A DNA stretch of 64,000 nt. It comes from Misgurnus anguillicaudatus. Its lineage: Eukaryota; Chordata; Actinopteri; Cypriniformes; Cobitidae. Location of the stretch: assembly GCF_027580225.2 (NCBI RefSeq), contig NC_073342.2:10188501-10252500 (forward strand). The letters are read 5' to 3'. Under the pieces are notes generated by a model that was not told where the DNA came from, searched no databases, and worked only from the letters and a program-made list of their open reading frames with translations. This document shows, one piece after another, positions 22,366-33,310 of the stretch. Made by a program: the position numbers and the translations under genes. The stretch's first letter is position 1. Each line of letters starts with the position of its first letter.

Positions 22366-23372
22366 GGGTACATTTCCCAAAAGCGTTGTTAGCCAACTAC
22401 TGTCGTAAGTTTTGCCGTTACTGACGAAGGTCAAGAATTTGGTGTTTCCCGAAACCATAGTTTAAATGAACATTCGCAAGCTGCATCGCAAACTTGTGTG
22501 GTTTGAACGACAGCTCTTCACCTGTCGTTAGAAGCATCCCAGATACCAATGAGTCGGCGGACCACCGGCGGTGCTCTGGTGGCAGTAAGCGTCATAAGGG
22601 CGTAATCGCAAACAGGTCTGACGGCGGACCGCCGCGGCAGCCACTTTTGCATAAATTAAGCAGTCGGTCCGCCGGCTGCATGCTGGCGGCATCTCGCAAC
22701 AAATGAGAGTGACGTATTCGGCGGCAAAAGTTTCATCCCCGCCAGCGGGACGCACCTATAGCCGACAGCTTGGGGCTGGCGGCATGTAGAAGCCATGCGG
22801 ATATTTTTTGCTATCTGGGATAGTTCCTTATTATAATATGTAGACTTACGTTGATCATGCTTTTGGACAAAATAAGCAATAAATATGTAGTACAGTCTGT
22901 ATCCATCATTCTAAATATATACAAATTTAATTTATGTCTTTAAGTTTGTGAACAGAATTAAAGCGCTGCATTTGAAACTGCAGATGTGCGCAGACCTACG
23001 AGCTTTAAGACCCGGGGGAATCCCTGGGAGGAGTGACGTAAGAGGGAACTGGGGCATGAAATAAACATCCTGAAAATAAACAACAGATAACCAAATCATG
23101 ATAACTAAATCAGTCTTCCGATGCAATATATGTTATTTACAGCAGTAATCTGACATTCAAATCGATTTGCACAGATTAGTTAGTACTTCACCTCCCACGT
23201 GACATCATCAACTATGTTGTTAAACCAACATGGTTCAAACATCGAATGTGCGACAAAGTTACTATGTTTTCGAGTCTTGACAAGGTAGTTCGTTTGTCCA
23301 ACTATGTATCGTACTATGGTGGTTCAGCAGCGAGTTATGTTATTGTTCGGGAAACGCACCCCTGGTTGTTTT
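22366..23372. repeat. MITE with CCAGGGGTGCGTTTCCC-type ends, interrupted
   Basis: The left end CCTGGGGTACATTTCCCAAAA and right end GGGAAACGCACCCCTGG are inverted. TTAGCCAACTAC and the counterpart GTAGTTCGTTTGTCC extend the arms. The outer arms are separated by about 1 kb, of which 22526-22823 is a second MITE and the rest is unassigned. Confidence 0.55.
22526..22823. repeat. Nested GC-rich MITE with CATCCCAGATA ends
   Basis: CATCCCAGATACC at the left is complemented by GCTATCTGGGATA at the right. The interior is GC-rich with repeated GGCGGACC/GGTCCGCC words. No coding capacity. Confidence 0.6.
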
Positions 23373-23804
23373 ATCACTTGGACCACCCCATTTCAACGAA
23401 ATCCAGCATTAAGGATACACACAATTCCTCTTCTACTTCAGATAAACAAACTACAGTCACTGTTCCCATAATGCTGGGTTCTTTTGTAAGCTGAACAAGT
23501 TTAAATTTCCTTCACGAACAACAACACACTTTTTTGGTGACGTTTATTTCAGGTCGGCTCTTGGTTGGTGTGCGTGCGCTATTCCAGGTGAAGTGCCCAA
23601 ATAAGGACTTTCACTGTACTTCCAGTACTGCTTACACAACATATTCAGTAGTCCAATAAAACCTTCCAAGACTTTTACAGGATTCGGACAGAAAAACTCC
23701 TTCATACGTCCAAATGGTTCTTTGAAACATGGCCCATTTTTACCATGAGAAATCTTTAACTGTGTTAATAAGTCAGAATGCATGAAATACCATTAACCCC
23801 TTAA
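23373..23804. other. No gene seen
   Basis: A frame at 23544-23783 (minus) has no recognisable motif. Confidence 0.35.
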
Positions 23805-23950
23805 TGAACAAATACTGGTAAATTGGTATTCCGTTATCAATGCAAAGGTCATGGTTTCGAAAACCCAGTGCACACATACTAAAAATGTATAGATTGAATG
23901 CACTGCAAGTCGATTTGGATTAAAGCGTCTGCCAAATGTATTTATTTAAT
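23805..23950 (+). mobile_element. tRNA-derived SINE, decayed head
   Basis: A B-box-like GGTTTCGAAAACCC lies near 23854. It is followed by ATTGAATGCACTGCAAGTCG and TTGGATTAAAGCGTCTGCC, the canonical tail of this fish SINE class. The A box is too decayed to define. Confidence 0.7.
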
Positions 23951-24984
23951 GTACTGTAAATGTGTTCATGCTCATAAATGATCATACATAAATATGCTAC
24001 TGAGTCTTTTATACAAAACAGCTCAGGACTGAAGAAGTTAATTACGAAATCATTTCAGGTCCTTTTATAAAGCCTGAGGTCGTCTCTAACAGCCACAATG
24101 ATGAATGAGATGAATGAGTCTTTCCGGCAGAAAAATGCCAGGCCGTGATTGGCAGTTAATTCTATTAATATTTGATTCTACGTTCAGTTCAGTGAAAGCG
24201 GGTCAGGGCTGTGTCAGGAAAAAAATGCAGACAGACTCCACAAAATAAACCTGGCCAAACATTTAAATAAATGAAGCGGCTAAATTGATATGGTCAAAGC
24301 AGAGTTAATACAGGAAGTTCTGCTCCAGACATAGGCAGGAACATTTGTATGGAGATTGATGTTAATGGTCTTCTAGTTTATATTTTGGACAAAAACTGCC
24401 AGACATCATGGCCAGAGTCCTTTTCTCTATCGGCATTGTGCCAGCGAGCACAGATGATTTGACAAGAGCTGAACATGACTCACCGCAGAGCACTCTGGGA
24501 ATGAAAGAGACTCTCCAACCGCTTAGAGTTCTTTAGAAATAAACGTCATGTTTCTCATACCGTTTCGCTTTCTGAAAGGACGCACATATTTTTTTACTGA
24601 TTGCGACAGGCAGGATGCAACTATACATTTGTTGAGGGCTGTGCAATACAAATCCTGTCATTTAGTGACAAGAGTGGCAAGAGAAAATTATACCGTAACA
24701 TTGTTTTCTCATGTTAATGCTTTCTCGCTTTTACTTTTTCTGTTTTTTTTTTGCACATACATAATTCCTCCCTCCGTCTAGAATAATTTTGAGAGAAACT
24801 AGCTTAGGATAAAAAGATCTGTATGAATTGATTTCAATTGATTTCCCAAATAAGGATAATAGATTTAGAAATATTGTTTAAATTATTAGGGTTTCATCTT
24901 TAGGTTATTTATTTTTTTTAGAGGCCAGAAAAAGATTTTTGAAGATGTAAAATTGCCACTTATTTTTTCAATAAAAATTATTTA
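23951..24984. other. No gene seen
   Basis: No coding motif, tRNA promoter or terminal repeat was recognised up to the Tc1-like element. Confidence 0.35.
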
Positions 24985-26404
24985 CAGTGAGGAAAATAAG
25001 TATTTGAACACCCTGCTATTTTGCAAGTTCTCCCACATAGAAATCATGGAGGGGTCTGAAATTTTCATCGTAGGTGCATGTCCACTGTGAGAGACATAAT
25101 CTAAAAAAAAAAATCCAGAAATCACAATGTATGATTTTTTAAACTTATTATATGATACAGCTGCAAATAAGTACTTGAACACCTGAGAAAGTCAATGTTA
25201 ATATTTGGTACAGTAGCCTTTGTTTGCAATTACAGAGGTCAAACGTTTCCTTGATATGCTTCTTACAGAGCCACTCGTTGGTTATCCTGGCTGTGTGCTT
25301 CGGGTCATTGTCATGTTGGAAGACCCAGCCTCGACGCATCTTTAATGCTCTAACTAAGGGAAGGAGGTTGTTCCCCAAAATGTCACAATACATGGCCCCG
25401 GTCATCCTCTCCTTAATACAGTGCAGTCGCCATGTCCCATGTGCAGAAAAACACCCCCAAAGCATGATGCTACCACCCCCATGCTTCACAGTAGGGATGG
25501 TGTTCTTGGGATGGTACTCATCATTCTTCTTCCTTCAATTAGTTTAGTGGAATTATGACCAAAAAGTTATATTTTGGTCTCAACTGACCACATGACTTTC
25601 TCCCATGATTCCTCTGAATCATCCAAATGATCATTGGCAAACTTAAGACGGGCCTGGACATGTGCTGGTTTAAGCAGGGGGACCTTCCGTCCCATGCATG
25701 ATTTCAAACCATGACATCTTAGTGTATTACCAACAGTAACCTTGGAAAGGGTGGTCCCAGCTCTTTTCAGGTCATTGACCAGCTCCTCCCATGTAGTTCC
25801 TGGCTGATTTCTCACCTTTCTTTGGATCATTGAGACCTCACAAGGTGAGATCTTGCATGGAGCACCAATCCGAGGGGATTGACAGTCATGTTTAGCTTCT
25901 TCCATTTTCTAATGATTGTTCCAACAATGATTGCTTCACCAAGCTGCTTGCCAATTTCCCCGTAGCCCTTTCCAGCTGTGTGGAGGTGTACAATTTTGTC
26001 TCTAGTGTCTTTGGACAGCTCTTTGGTCTTGGCCATGTTAGTAGTTGGATTCTTACTGATTGTATGGGGTGGACAGGTGTCTTTATGCAGCTAACAACCT
26101 CAAACATGTGCATCTAATTTAGGATAATAAATGGAGTGGAGGTGGACATTTTAAAGGCAGACTAACAGGTCTTTGAGGGTCAGAATTCTAGCTGATAGAC
26201 AGGTGTTCAAATACTCAATTGCAGCTGTATCATACAAATAAATAGTTAAAAAAAATCATTTATTGTGATTTCTGTTTTTTTTTTTTAGATTATGTCTCTC
26301 ACAGTGGACATCCACATATGATGACGATTTCAGACCCCTCCATGATTTCTAATTGGGAGAACTTGCAAATTAGCAGGGTGTTCAAATACTTATTTTCCTC
26401 ACTG
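24985..26404 (-). mobile_element. Tc1-like transposon, complete ends, inactive
   Basis: CAGTGAGGAAAATAAGTATT opens the element and its complement closes it, with TA on both sides (24983-24984 and 26405-26406), the Tc1/mariner target. The inverted ends extend about 210 bp. An inner repeat of the end word (AAATAAGTACTTGAACACCT near 25165 and its counterpart near 26205) gives the IR/DR arrangement of many fish Tc1 elements. Total length 1420 bp is slightly short because the transposase gene carries an internal deletion. Confidence 0.9.
25198..26036 (-). pseudogene. Tc1-type DDE transposase, broken
   Basis: Read from ATG at 26036 downwards. The DNA-binding N-terminus [16 protein letters not shown] with a helix-turn-helix region continues to RKWKK, where a frameshift (about 25870-25905) moves the frame. 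Next comes the second helix-turn-helix block ([12 protein letters not shown]) and the catalytic start [12 protein letters not shown]. There the first catalytic aspartate is replaced by V, and the codon after KI is a stop. Another frameshift follows before [14 protein letters not shown]. The second catalytic D is kept in [10 protein letters not shown]. After LCKKHIK the sequence jumps to the extreme C-terminus ([10 protein letters not shown] region, TAA at 25198-25200), so the third catalytic residue region is deleted. Intact relatives are about 340 residues. Confidence 0.9.
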
Positions 26405-26409
26405 TATGT

Positions 26410-26589
26410 AGTATTGTTAAAAAAATATTTAGGATAGCCCTACCATGAGCTTTGTGATTGTTATGAAACAACATTTTTTGTAGAAAATGCTAAAAAATGT
26501 TTACTTCGGTAACTGGGGCCTCATTTATAAAATTTTGCGTAGAAACCATCCTAACATTGATCTTACGATCATTTTTCAAAAGTGCTTAT
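26410..26589. other. Unassigned repeat-like DNA
   Basis: Contains TGGGGCCTCATTTATAAAAT near 26512, an end I associate with a common fish MITE, without a matching partner. Confidence 0.3.
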
Positions 26590-27061
26590 GTGACGTTGTT
26601 GTATGTGGAATGATACTAATTAATGTCTTTGTGTCGGTTTATTGTTTAAAATGGTCCGCAAATGTGCATTTCATATATGTAACACGTGACCTTTCCACGT
26701 CATTACGCAATTACGTGAGGTCGCGCTGGTGCATCACAGGACCGGAGATAGACGAGAAGTTGTGGTTTAAAAGTGCATATTTTTTTATTTTTCTTGTCAA
26801 AAATAACAATTGTTTCGCTAGATAAGACCCTTATGCCTCATTTGGAATTGTTAAGAGTCCTTTGAAACCCCGATGAAAAAACTGTGAAGTGTTGAGTTAA
26901 GTGTTAAGGGTTAACACTAAAATGAGAAAAATCCTGGAATGTTTTTCTCAAAAAACATAATTTCTTCTTGACTGAACAAAGAAAGACATCAACATATTGG
27001 ATGACATGGTGGTGAGTAAATTATCTGGATTTTTTTTTTAAGAAAATGGACTAATCCTCTA
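26590..27061. mobile_element. Long palindromic element, copy B, half only
   Basis: Begins inside the family at GTTGTTGTATGTGGAATGATAC and runs through one complete arm to ACTAATCCTCTAA. It lacks the second arm, so it is truncated. Confidence 0.65.
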
Positions 27062-27062
27062 A

Positions 27063-27412
27063 GGGCCTGTGTCCACCAAAGCACGTAAACAGGGCTAAAA
27101 TTTGCCAGGCTTTTAAAAACGCCAACAGTGGACGCTTAACAGTTTCTTCTGCCGAGCCTTGGTTTCTACAGTATGATACTTCTGTTTTTATCAGTTGTTG
27201 TACAATGTTCCTGTTAGTTTGGTATTCGTCCCGCCCATCCACTGTGATTTGATGGCTACTTGAAAAGTGTCACTGACAAGCCCAGCATTTCCCCCAAAAC
27301 CAGCTGAACGCCCAGCTGGTGACGTTAAAAAAAACGTGATGCTTTCATAAAAACAAAAACAAAAAAAATATTCAGGTTTTGGGGAAATAAGTGCTTTGAT
27401 GGACATAGGGCC
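27063..27412. mobile_element. PIF/Harbinger-like MITE
   Basis: GGGCCTGTGTCCACCAAAGC and the inverted partner GCTTTGATGGACATAGGGCC bound it. The flanks are TAA on both sides (27060-27062 and 27413-27415), a 3-bp duplication as PIF/Harbinger elements make. It has landed at the outer end of palindromic copy B. Confidence 0.65.
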
Positions 27413-27415
27413 TAA

Positions 27416-29424
27416 GGGATATAATTGTTGTTCTTTGGTGTCTAGGGTTGTTGTAAAATGTGTTCATTTTGTGTTATTTGATCTTTAATTTCCTAAAAAG
27501 TGTGACTTTTACAGAATCGGGACTCACAGAGATTATGAATATATGAATAGTTAATGTAGACTCATCAATGATTAAACATTACTAAAACCGCACAGGTTTT
27601 TAGTTATAACTGTTTGTGCCAATGAATATTTTTTAAAGAGATTGCTCCCCTGAGTACCTTCAACATAGTTAAATCTAGTTGTGCATCTAACTACTGTATT
27701 AAATGTGTAGCTTGACTAAAACTAAAGAGAACAAACACGGCACTCAACTCTTGCAGATGTGTTCAACTCTTACAAACAGTTTTTGTCAGAAAATCATTTC
27801 CCATCATGCTTTTGAGTTCTCACAGTTGGTGGAGACCGACTGCGGTGCTTGGCTCTAAAACCCGCAGCCACCTCGCTGTTGCAAGACGATTTTGGCACGC
27901 AGTCATCAAAGCATGTCAGCGTGTGTTTGCTGGTAATCACAGGTGATGGGATCTGAGCCGCACATGTTTACCTTAAACCAAAGTGACTGAAGATGGGCGG
28001 GGTTATACAGTACGCGACTCAATCATTGGTTATCACCTGACAGAGCGAATCAGGCGGTGATTGTATGTGTGCAAAAGTAATAAATCAGACTACCATACAG
28101 TATGACGTTCAGGTCTTCATTAGGTAAGTGGGTTGTTTACTGAGCTATTAATGCGGCCTGTCCTCATTCATACATCAGGGTTAACAAACCTTTCTGCCCC
28201 TTTAATTATGTGCCACTATTACAACCGGATCATTTTCATTCGGCGTGTATGACGGAGATACACGCAGATGAGCATGTTATCTCTCCTGTCCCAATTCTCA
28301 TTTAGGTAGCAAGCCGAGCATGAATACAATGGATTCTTCACAATATCATTTGATTAGTTTTGCTATCACAGGTTGGACATTATTGGCTTTTAAAAAGAGC
28401 CGTGATTTATTCATCTCAATAACTCAAATTACAAAGAACCTATCAGACGTGTTTTTTCATATCGGTGGATCGGTTACAACACTAATCCATCGTTCTGTTG
28501 TAGTTTAAACAGCATAACAGGTGTTTGTGTTTATTTATAGCGATGTGCTTGATCCTCGGGTGACCTGTGTGCTCAATCCCAATTCCCATGTTATCCGTTC
28601 TAAAGAATAGCTCTGTAAGGATTTATTTTTCCTAAATTATAGTGTGTTGAGAATTATTTTGATGGTCTTTTTAGTAGAAAATGTATTTAAAATTGACCCT
28701 AATGACATTTGTACCTAGATATGTGCACTTATATAAGGGTCCTCATTTCTGCTGCTCATGTGATTTAGTTGCTCCTCGAACTGCAGGTTTCACTAGGCGG
28801 TTTTTATCTAATAAATATTTTTCAAATGTACTTTTAGCCGTGACAGAAACGGAGGCCTAATGGTGCGTGGAGAAGCTTTGTATCTTATTTCGTAGCTTAG
28901 AGTCACGGAGAGATGATTTGAAGCTATTAAATTATGTCTGCTAAAACCCGCTCTTTAAACAGTGCTGCAATTAGAAATGAAATGCAAAAATATTCACCGT
29001 AAGTGCGGCGGAAAATACAGAAATTAATGACTTATCTGTAGGCTGGGAGGGGGAAATGGCTTTGATGGACCCACATTTAGCATTTTATGTTTTAAATTAA
29101 TTAGGATTTGTTTTTTCTACCCATTATGAAAAAATGTTTGATTACTTCTAACAATAAATAACAATGAACTGTGAATTTTTATTATTATATGGAAAGATGT
29201 TTAAATGAATGTAAACTTTATTCTGTCAAGCTTTTGCATGGTTTTAAGTCTTGGAAAATAGTGCACAGGTTTTATGGTACATTGTGAGAAAAATGGTCTG
29301 AGGTATTAGCCTTTAAAAGGTCCTAATGCAGTATGTAACACTTGGATACAGAGATGTGTACATTTGGTACCTTTGGGGCTGTTTACACCTGGTATTACAA
29401 CCCAGTATCACGAAATTACGTAGC
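27416..29424. other. No gene seen
   Basis: Two kilobases of ordinary-composition DNA with no motif-bearing frame and no clear terminal repeat. It is one of the least repeat-like stretches in the window, so it could be unique intergenic or intronic sequence. Confidence 0.4.
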
Positions 29425-29752
29425 GTATTTTTCGGTCTATAAGCCACGTTTTTTCATAACTTGGCTGATGCTGTGTCTTATAGTCAGGTGCGCCTTGTAA
29501 GTCAGTATGAATAAATTTTGACATTTATGAGGCAAGAGACAACATTACCGTCTACAGCCACGAGAGTCCGCCATATGCTGCTTCTGTATTTATGTAATTC
29601 AATTAATTCAGTGATGTGGAATGACGAGTATGCGAACTTCACGCTAGTTGTCTTGTTCGGTTAATTTAGATTATTCAACCTTCCAGGTAAGTTCTGTATT
29701 TTTGAATGATGCGGCTTATACTCTGGTGTGGCTTATAGTCCAGAAAATACGG
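29425..29752. repeat. CGTATTTTTCGG MITE, uninterrupted copy
   Basis: CGTATTTTTCGGTCTATAAG at the left is complemented, with about four changes, by CTTATAGTCCAGAAAATACG at the right. It is the uninterrupted counterpart of 21018-21888. Confidence 0.65.
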
Positions 29753-30180
29753 TACCTATAGTCACGTAAATTTGTGAGTCTTTTCCGTGACACCAACACG
29801 TTTTTCCGCCTTTTTGCGTGAACATGTCACGTATTTCTGTTTACGTGTCATTGTCACGTATTTGTTACTCCACTGTATTGTCTTACCATTGTCGCTTCGA
29901 TTTAGGGTTAGATTTACATAAAATGACATCCTTACCCAAACCCAATTCTAACCCTAATGCCAGGCAAAATCATAAAAAAAATAAATCATGAAAAAAGGTA
30001 TAAACCAATACTTGAGTGACATCCTAACGCAAACACCAAATCTAACCATAAACCGAAGCGTCAATGGTTTGAAGGACAAAACAGTTGAGTACGTGACAAT
30101 GACACGTAAACAGAAATATGAAACATGTTCACCCAAAAAGGTGAAAAAACGTGTCTATAGGTACATCATTTTGTGATACA
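29753..30180. repeat. Palindromic MITE with GTCACGTA arms and an ACCCTAA core
   Basis: The ends ACCTATAGTCACGT and CGTGTCTATAGGT are inverted. The arms repeat GTCACGTA and CACGTA words. The centre holds the two inverted core words TTACCATTGTCGCTTCGATT (near 29884) and, oppositely oriented, AACCGAAGCGTCAATGG (near 30051), with AACCCTAA tracts. The same core occurs at 49604-49970 and 53569-53866. Confidence 0.6.
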
Positions 30181-30431
30181 GGGTTGGGTATTAAGATACG
30201 TTTTCGTTAAAGACAGTTGTAAACGGGTTCAAAACATTTTGACCTTGTCCACTTTCGACCTCATTCAGAGGTATGTATATGATCAGATATGATTTAGTCA
30301 AGGCTGTGTGCTTTTTAATTTAATTTTTCTCTGTTTATGCACATCTGGCACTGCAGCTGAGGAGCGCAGCGTCACACATACTGTACAGAGACACATCCCT
30401 CCGCTTCTTATGGCTTTGATTATTACTATTA
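30181..30431. other. No gene seen
   Basis: Short unassigned stretch between two MITEs. Confidence 0.3.
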
Positions 30432-30782
30432 AAGGTGCTCAAAGCGAATTCATGCGTTTTAGACCATAAAACATTTTTTGTTATACAGCAAACATCTCCT
30501 CAATATCTGCTTGCTGCCTGTCCGCTGATCAAACTGTAAAAAACCGCGATCTCTGTAGACAACCTGGGCTCCACAAACTGCAATAAAAACAAAGTGGCCA
30601 AACCTAACCAACACGAAACATAACAAAGTGTTCCAGCCAATAAACAACAAGAAGGATTTGGGGGTTGGGCGCGTTCATGAAAGCACGGAAGGGAGGGGGA
30701 GGAGTTAGCTACGCTCTGTTGTTTGAAAACAGTTCAAACATCAACAAAAAGTGACGTCGCAAAGATTCACTTAGAGCGCCTT
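30432..30782. repeat. MITE with AGGTGCTCAAAGCGAATT-type ends
   Basis: AAAGGTGCTCAAAGCGAATT pairs with GATTCACTTAGAGCGCCTTT, about 16 of 20 matching. TAA lies on both sides (30429-30431 and 30783-30785), which suggests a PIF/Harbinger-type 3-bp target. Confidence 0.55.
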
Positions 30783-31342
30783 TAAGAATGTGCAGGACTT
30801 TTATTAAAGGATTAGTCAATTTTCTTAAAAAAAATCCAGATAATTTACTCACCACCATGTCATCCAAAATGTTGATGTCTTTCTTTGTTCAGTCCAGAAG
30901 AAATTAAGTTTTTTGAGGAAAACATTCTAGGATTTTTCTCATTTTAATGGACTTTAATGGACCCCAACACTTAACAGTTTTAATGCAATTTAAAATTGCA
31001 GTTTCAGAGGACTTTAAACAATCTCAAACGAGGCATAAGAGTCTTATCTAGTGAAACGATTGTCATTTTTGGAAAGAAAAAGTAAAAATTATGCACTTTT
31101 AAACCACAACTTATCATCTTCCTCCGGTCCTGTGACGCGCCAGTGCGACCTTGCGTAATTGCGTAATGACGTTGAAAGGTCATGTGTTACATATATGAAA
31201 CGCACATTAGCGGACCATTTTAAACAATACACTTACACAAAGACATTAATTAGTATCATTCCACATACAACAACGTCGGAATGGTCCTCTTTCTCCACAC
31301 TTGTAAACACTGGAGCGTAGTTCCCTTTCAGTCGGTCACTAC

Positions 31343-31518
31343 GACGTCACGTCGTGACCGACGAATTGGGAAACCGCTTCGCGGGTGACCTATCTACTTC
31401 GAGAACTATCAAAAACGCCAATGAACTTGGCATGCAGGTATTTGCATAATGCCGGCGCCGCCCCGCCAGGTGCGTATATAAGGCACAGGTGCATAATACC
31501 AAATCAGCTTTTTATTGC
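31343..31518 (+). repeat. Left inverted terminal repeat of the DIRS element
   Basis: Pairs as an inverted copy with 37441-37618 almost without mismatch until the last ten bases. The extreme left end, 31321-31342, is not part of the pair; together with the first 29 bases of the repeat it is complemented instead by 37271-37321. Confidence 0.9.
31475..31482 (+). promoter_or_regulatory. TATA box in the left terminal repeat
   Basis: TATATAAG lies about 370 bp before the Gag start and is preceded by a GC-rich stretch (GCCGGCGCCGCCCCGCC). It would place transcription start near 31505-31510, just inside the repeat. Because it lies in an inverted repeat, an identical box on the minus strand faces inward from the right end (near 37477-37484). 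Activity is inferred only. Confidence 0.5.
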
Positions 31519-31845
31519 TTCGAAGCCGGCAGACATCTGCTCTCGAGAAGCTGTTACTGATCTTCGTAGATCCTGTGCTGTGTGGGAAAAGAATATCTCA
31601 GCTTGCTGAAGTTGGTTGGGCAAAGACACCTCAGTGGAGGCTCGCAGTGTTTTTTTCCACCCTTTCTCTCTCTCTCTGTCTCTTAATTTAGGACTTGAGT
31701 TCGAGTGAGTGCGTTTGCCTCTCCCTGTGTGTTTCACCAGCTCGCACAAAAGAGTGATTTCCCTAAAAGAGCAGCACGTTTGAGCTTTGTGTCTTTTTAA
31801 AGACAGCCACTCATTCGTGTCACGGTCGGGGTCGTCTTTTTAAAG

Positions 31846-33294
31846 ATGGATTTTCGTCCGTGCTCCGTTTCTGGATGCGGTGTGTTTATCGCCCCCCAGG
31901 ATGGCCACAAGCGTTGTCTCTCGTGTCTGGGGCTCCAGCACGCAGAGGCAGCGTTGCGTGATAGTTCATGCCCCGTCTGCGAGGGCATGACTATAGCGGA
32001 TTTGCGGAGACGGGTGTCGTTCCTCCGGCAACGGCCCCCGCCTTCCCAGTCTGGTGCTGCTAAGGGCGCAGCTACCAGATTGGCGAAGGATGACCTCCGT
32101 ATAACGGTGCTGGGTCGGTCTGCTGGTTCGTCCAGTAGCTCCCAGCGCCCTGATCCGTTGCCAGCGGAGGTCCCGATGGAGACGAGTGGCCCGTGTTCTA
32201 CGGTGTCCTCGCGCTCTGTCGAGCCTCCACCTGACGCGATATCCACCGTAACGTCGGAGGGGGGGTTGTCAGCCTCAGACGTCGATCCGGATCCGCTCCC
32301 GCCTTCGGGCCAGGTTGCGGCTTCTGCGTTCGACCCTGAGATGGCAGCCATGCTCGCTCGGGCGGCGGAGGCGGTCGGCTTGGAGTGGACTAAACCTCCC
32401 CCACCTGAACCGTCCCGCCTCGATGATTGGTTCTTCGGGGGTGCCAGGGCTTCTCAGTCCTCGCCCCCGGTGCCTTTCTTCCCCGAGGTGCATGAAGAGC
32501 TGACGCGGTCGTGGAAAACCCCGTTTTCCGCCCGGAACCGGCCGTATCAGCCTTCACCTCTCACCTCTCTCGAGGGTGGAGATGCCAAGGGGTACACTGG
32601 TATCCCGTCAGTGGAGCGCCCGGTCGCGATGCAGTTGTGTCCGGCCGGTGTCGCTTCCTCCTGGCGGGACCAGCCTACTCTCCCCTCACGGGCCTGTAAG
32701 CAGTCTTCGGCGCTGTCCGGTGCTGCTTACAAGGCTTGTGGGGAGGCAGCCTCTGCCCTGCATGCCATGGCATTGCTGCAGGTTCATCAGGCTAAGGCTC
32801 TGAGGGATCTGCACGCGGGAGGTCACGACTCGGCGGAGTTCTCTGAACTACGTGCGGCTACAGATCTGGCGCTTCGTGCGACCAAGGTCACCGCACGCGC
32901 CGTCGGGCGTGCGATGTCTACCCTGGTAGTCCAGGAACGCCATCTCTGGCTGTGTCTGGCGGACATGAAGGACGCCGATAAGACCCGGCTCCTGAATGCT
33001 CCGGTTTCCCAGACCGGCCTGTTCGGCGAGACGGTCGAGGAGTTTGCCCAACAATTCTCCGCGGCCAAGAAGCAGACTGAGGCCATCGCTCAGATCATGC
33101 CACGTCGGAAGCGTCCTGCGCCTGCCCCATCCACGTCGGCGCCTCAGCCTGCTCCTCGCCGAGGGCGTCCTGCGGCGGCCGCCTCCGTTCCTCCCCGGGG
33201 CTCTTCTAAGAAGCGAGGACCCGGTCGTCAGCAGCCCGCCCCGCCCGCTCAGCCCGCTGCAAAGGGTGGTAAAAGAAGATCAAAGCGGCCCTGA
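31846..33294 (+). CDS. DIRS Gag-like protein, 482 residues
   Basis: The likely structural protein that packages element RNA. The ATG at 31846 is the first in the transcript downstream of the TATA box to open a long frame. The first 50 residues carry a compact cysteine/histidine array (C6, C11, H21, C24, C27, H32, C42, C45) resembling a zinc-binding module seen in fish DIRS Gag proteins. The middle (about 60-230) is rich in S, P, E and G and probably disordered. Residues 285-400 form an alanine- and leucine-rich, probably helical core (ALHAMALLQVHQAKAL). The C-terminus (about 420-482) is very basic, with KKRGPGR and GGKRRSKR, suited to nucleic-acid binding. The stop lies 16 bp before the RT start. 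Confidence 0.85.
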   Translation: MDFRPCSVSGCGVFIAPQDGHKRCLSCLGLQHAEAALRDSSCPVCEGMTIADLRRRVSFLRQRPPPSQSGAAKGAATRLAKDDLRITVLGRSAGSSSSSQRPDPLPAEVPMETSGPCSTVSSRSVEPPPDAISTVTSEGGLSASDVDPDPLPPSGQVAASAFDPEMAAMLARAAEAVGLEWTKPPPPEPSRLDDWFFGGARASQSSPPVPFFPEVHEELTRSWKTPFSARNRPYQPSPLTSLEGGDAKGYTGIPSVERPVAMQLCPAGVASSWRDQPTLPSRACKQSSALSGAAYKACGEAASALHAMALLQVHQAKALRDLHAGGHDSAEFSELRAATDLALRATKVTARAVGRAMSTLVVQERHLWLCLADMKDADKTRLLNAPVSQTGLFGETVEEFAQQFSAAKKQTEAIAQIMPRRKRPAPAPSTSAPQPAPRRGRPAAAASVPPRGSSKKRGPGRQQPAPPAQPAAKGGKRRSKRP

Positions 33295-33310
33295 GACGGG
33301 CGACCTAGAG

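Noticed and set aside
22528..22755. GC-rich minus-strand frame
   Set aside because: Lies wholly inside a GC-rich MITE with inverted ends; no protein motif.
25224..25547. 107-codon plus-strand frame
   Set aside because: Antisense shadow of the Tc1 transposase remains.
31797..32351. 184-codon open frame antisense to Gag
   Set aside because: It mirrors the GC-rich Gag frame, has no motif of its own and starts inside the element; a shadow frame.
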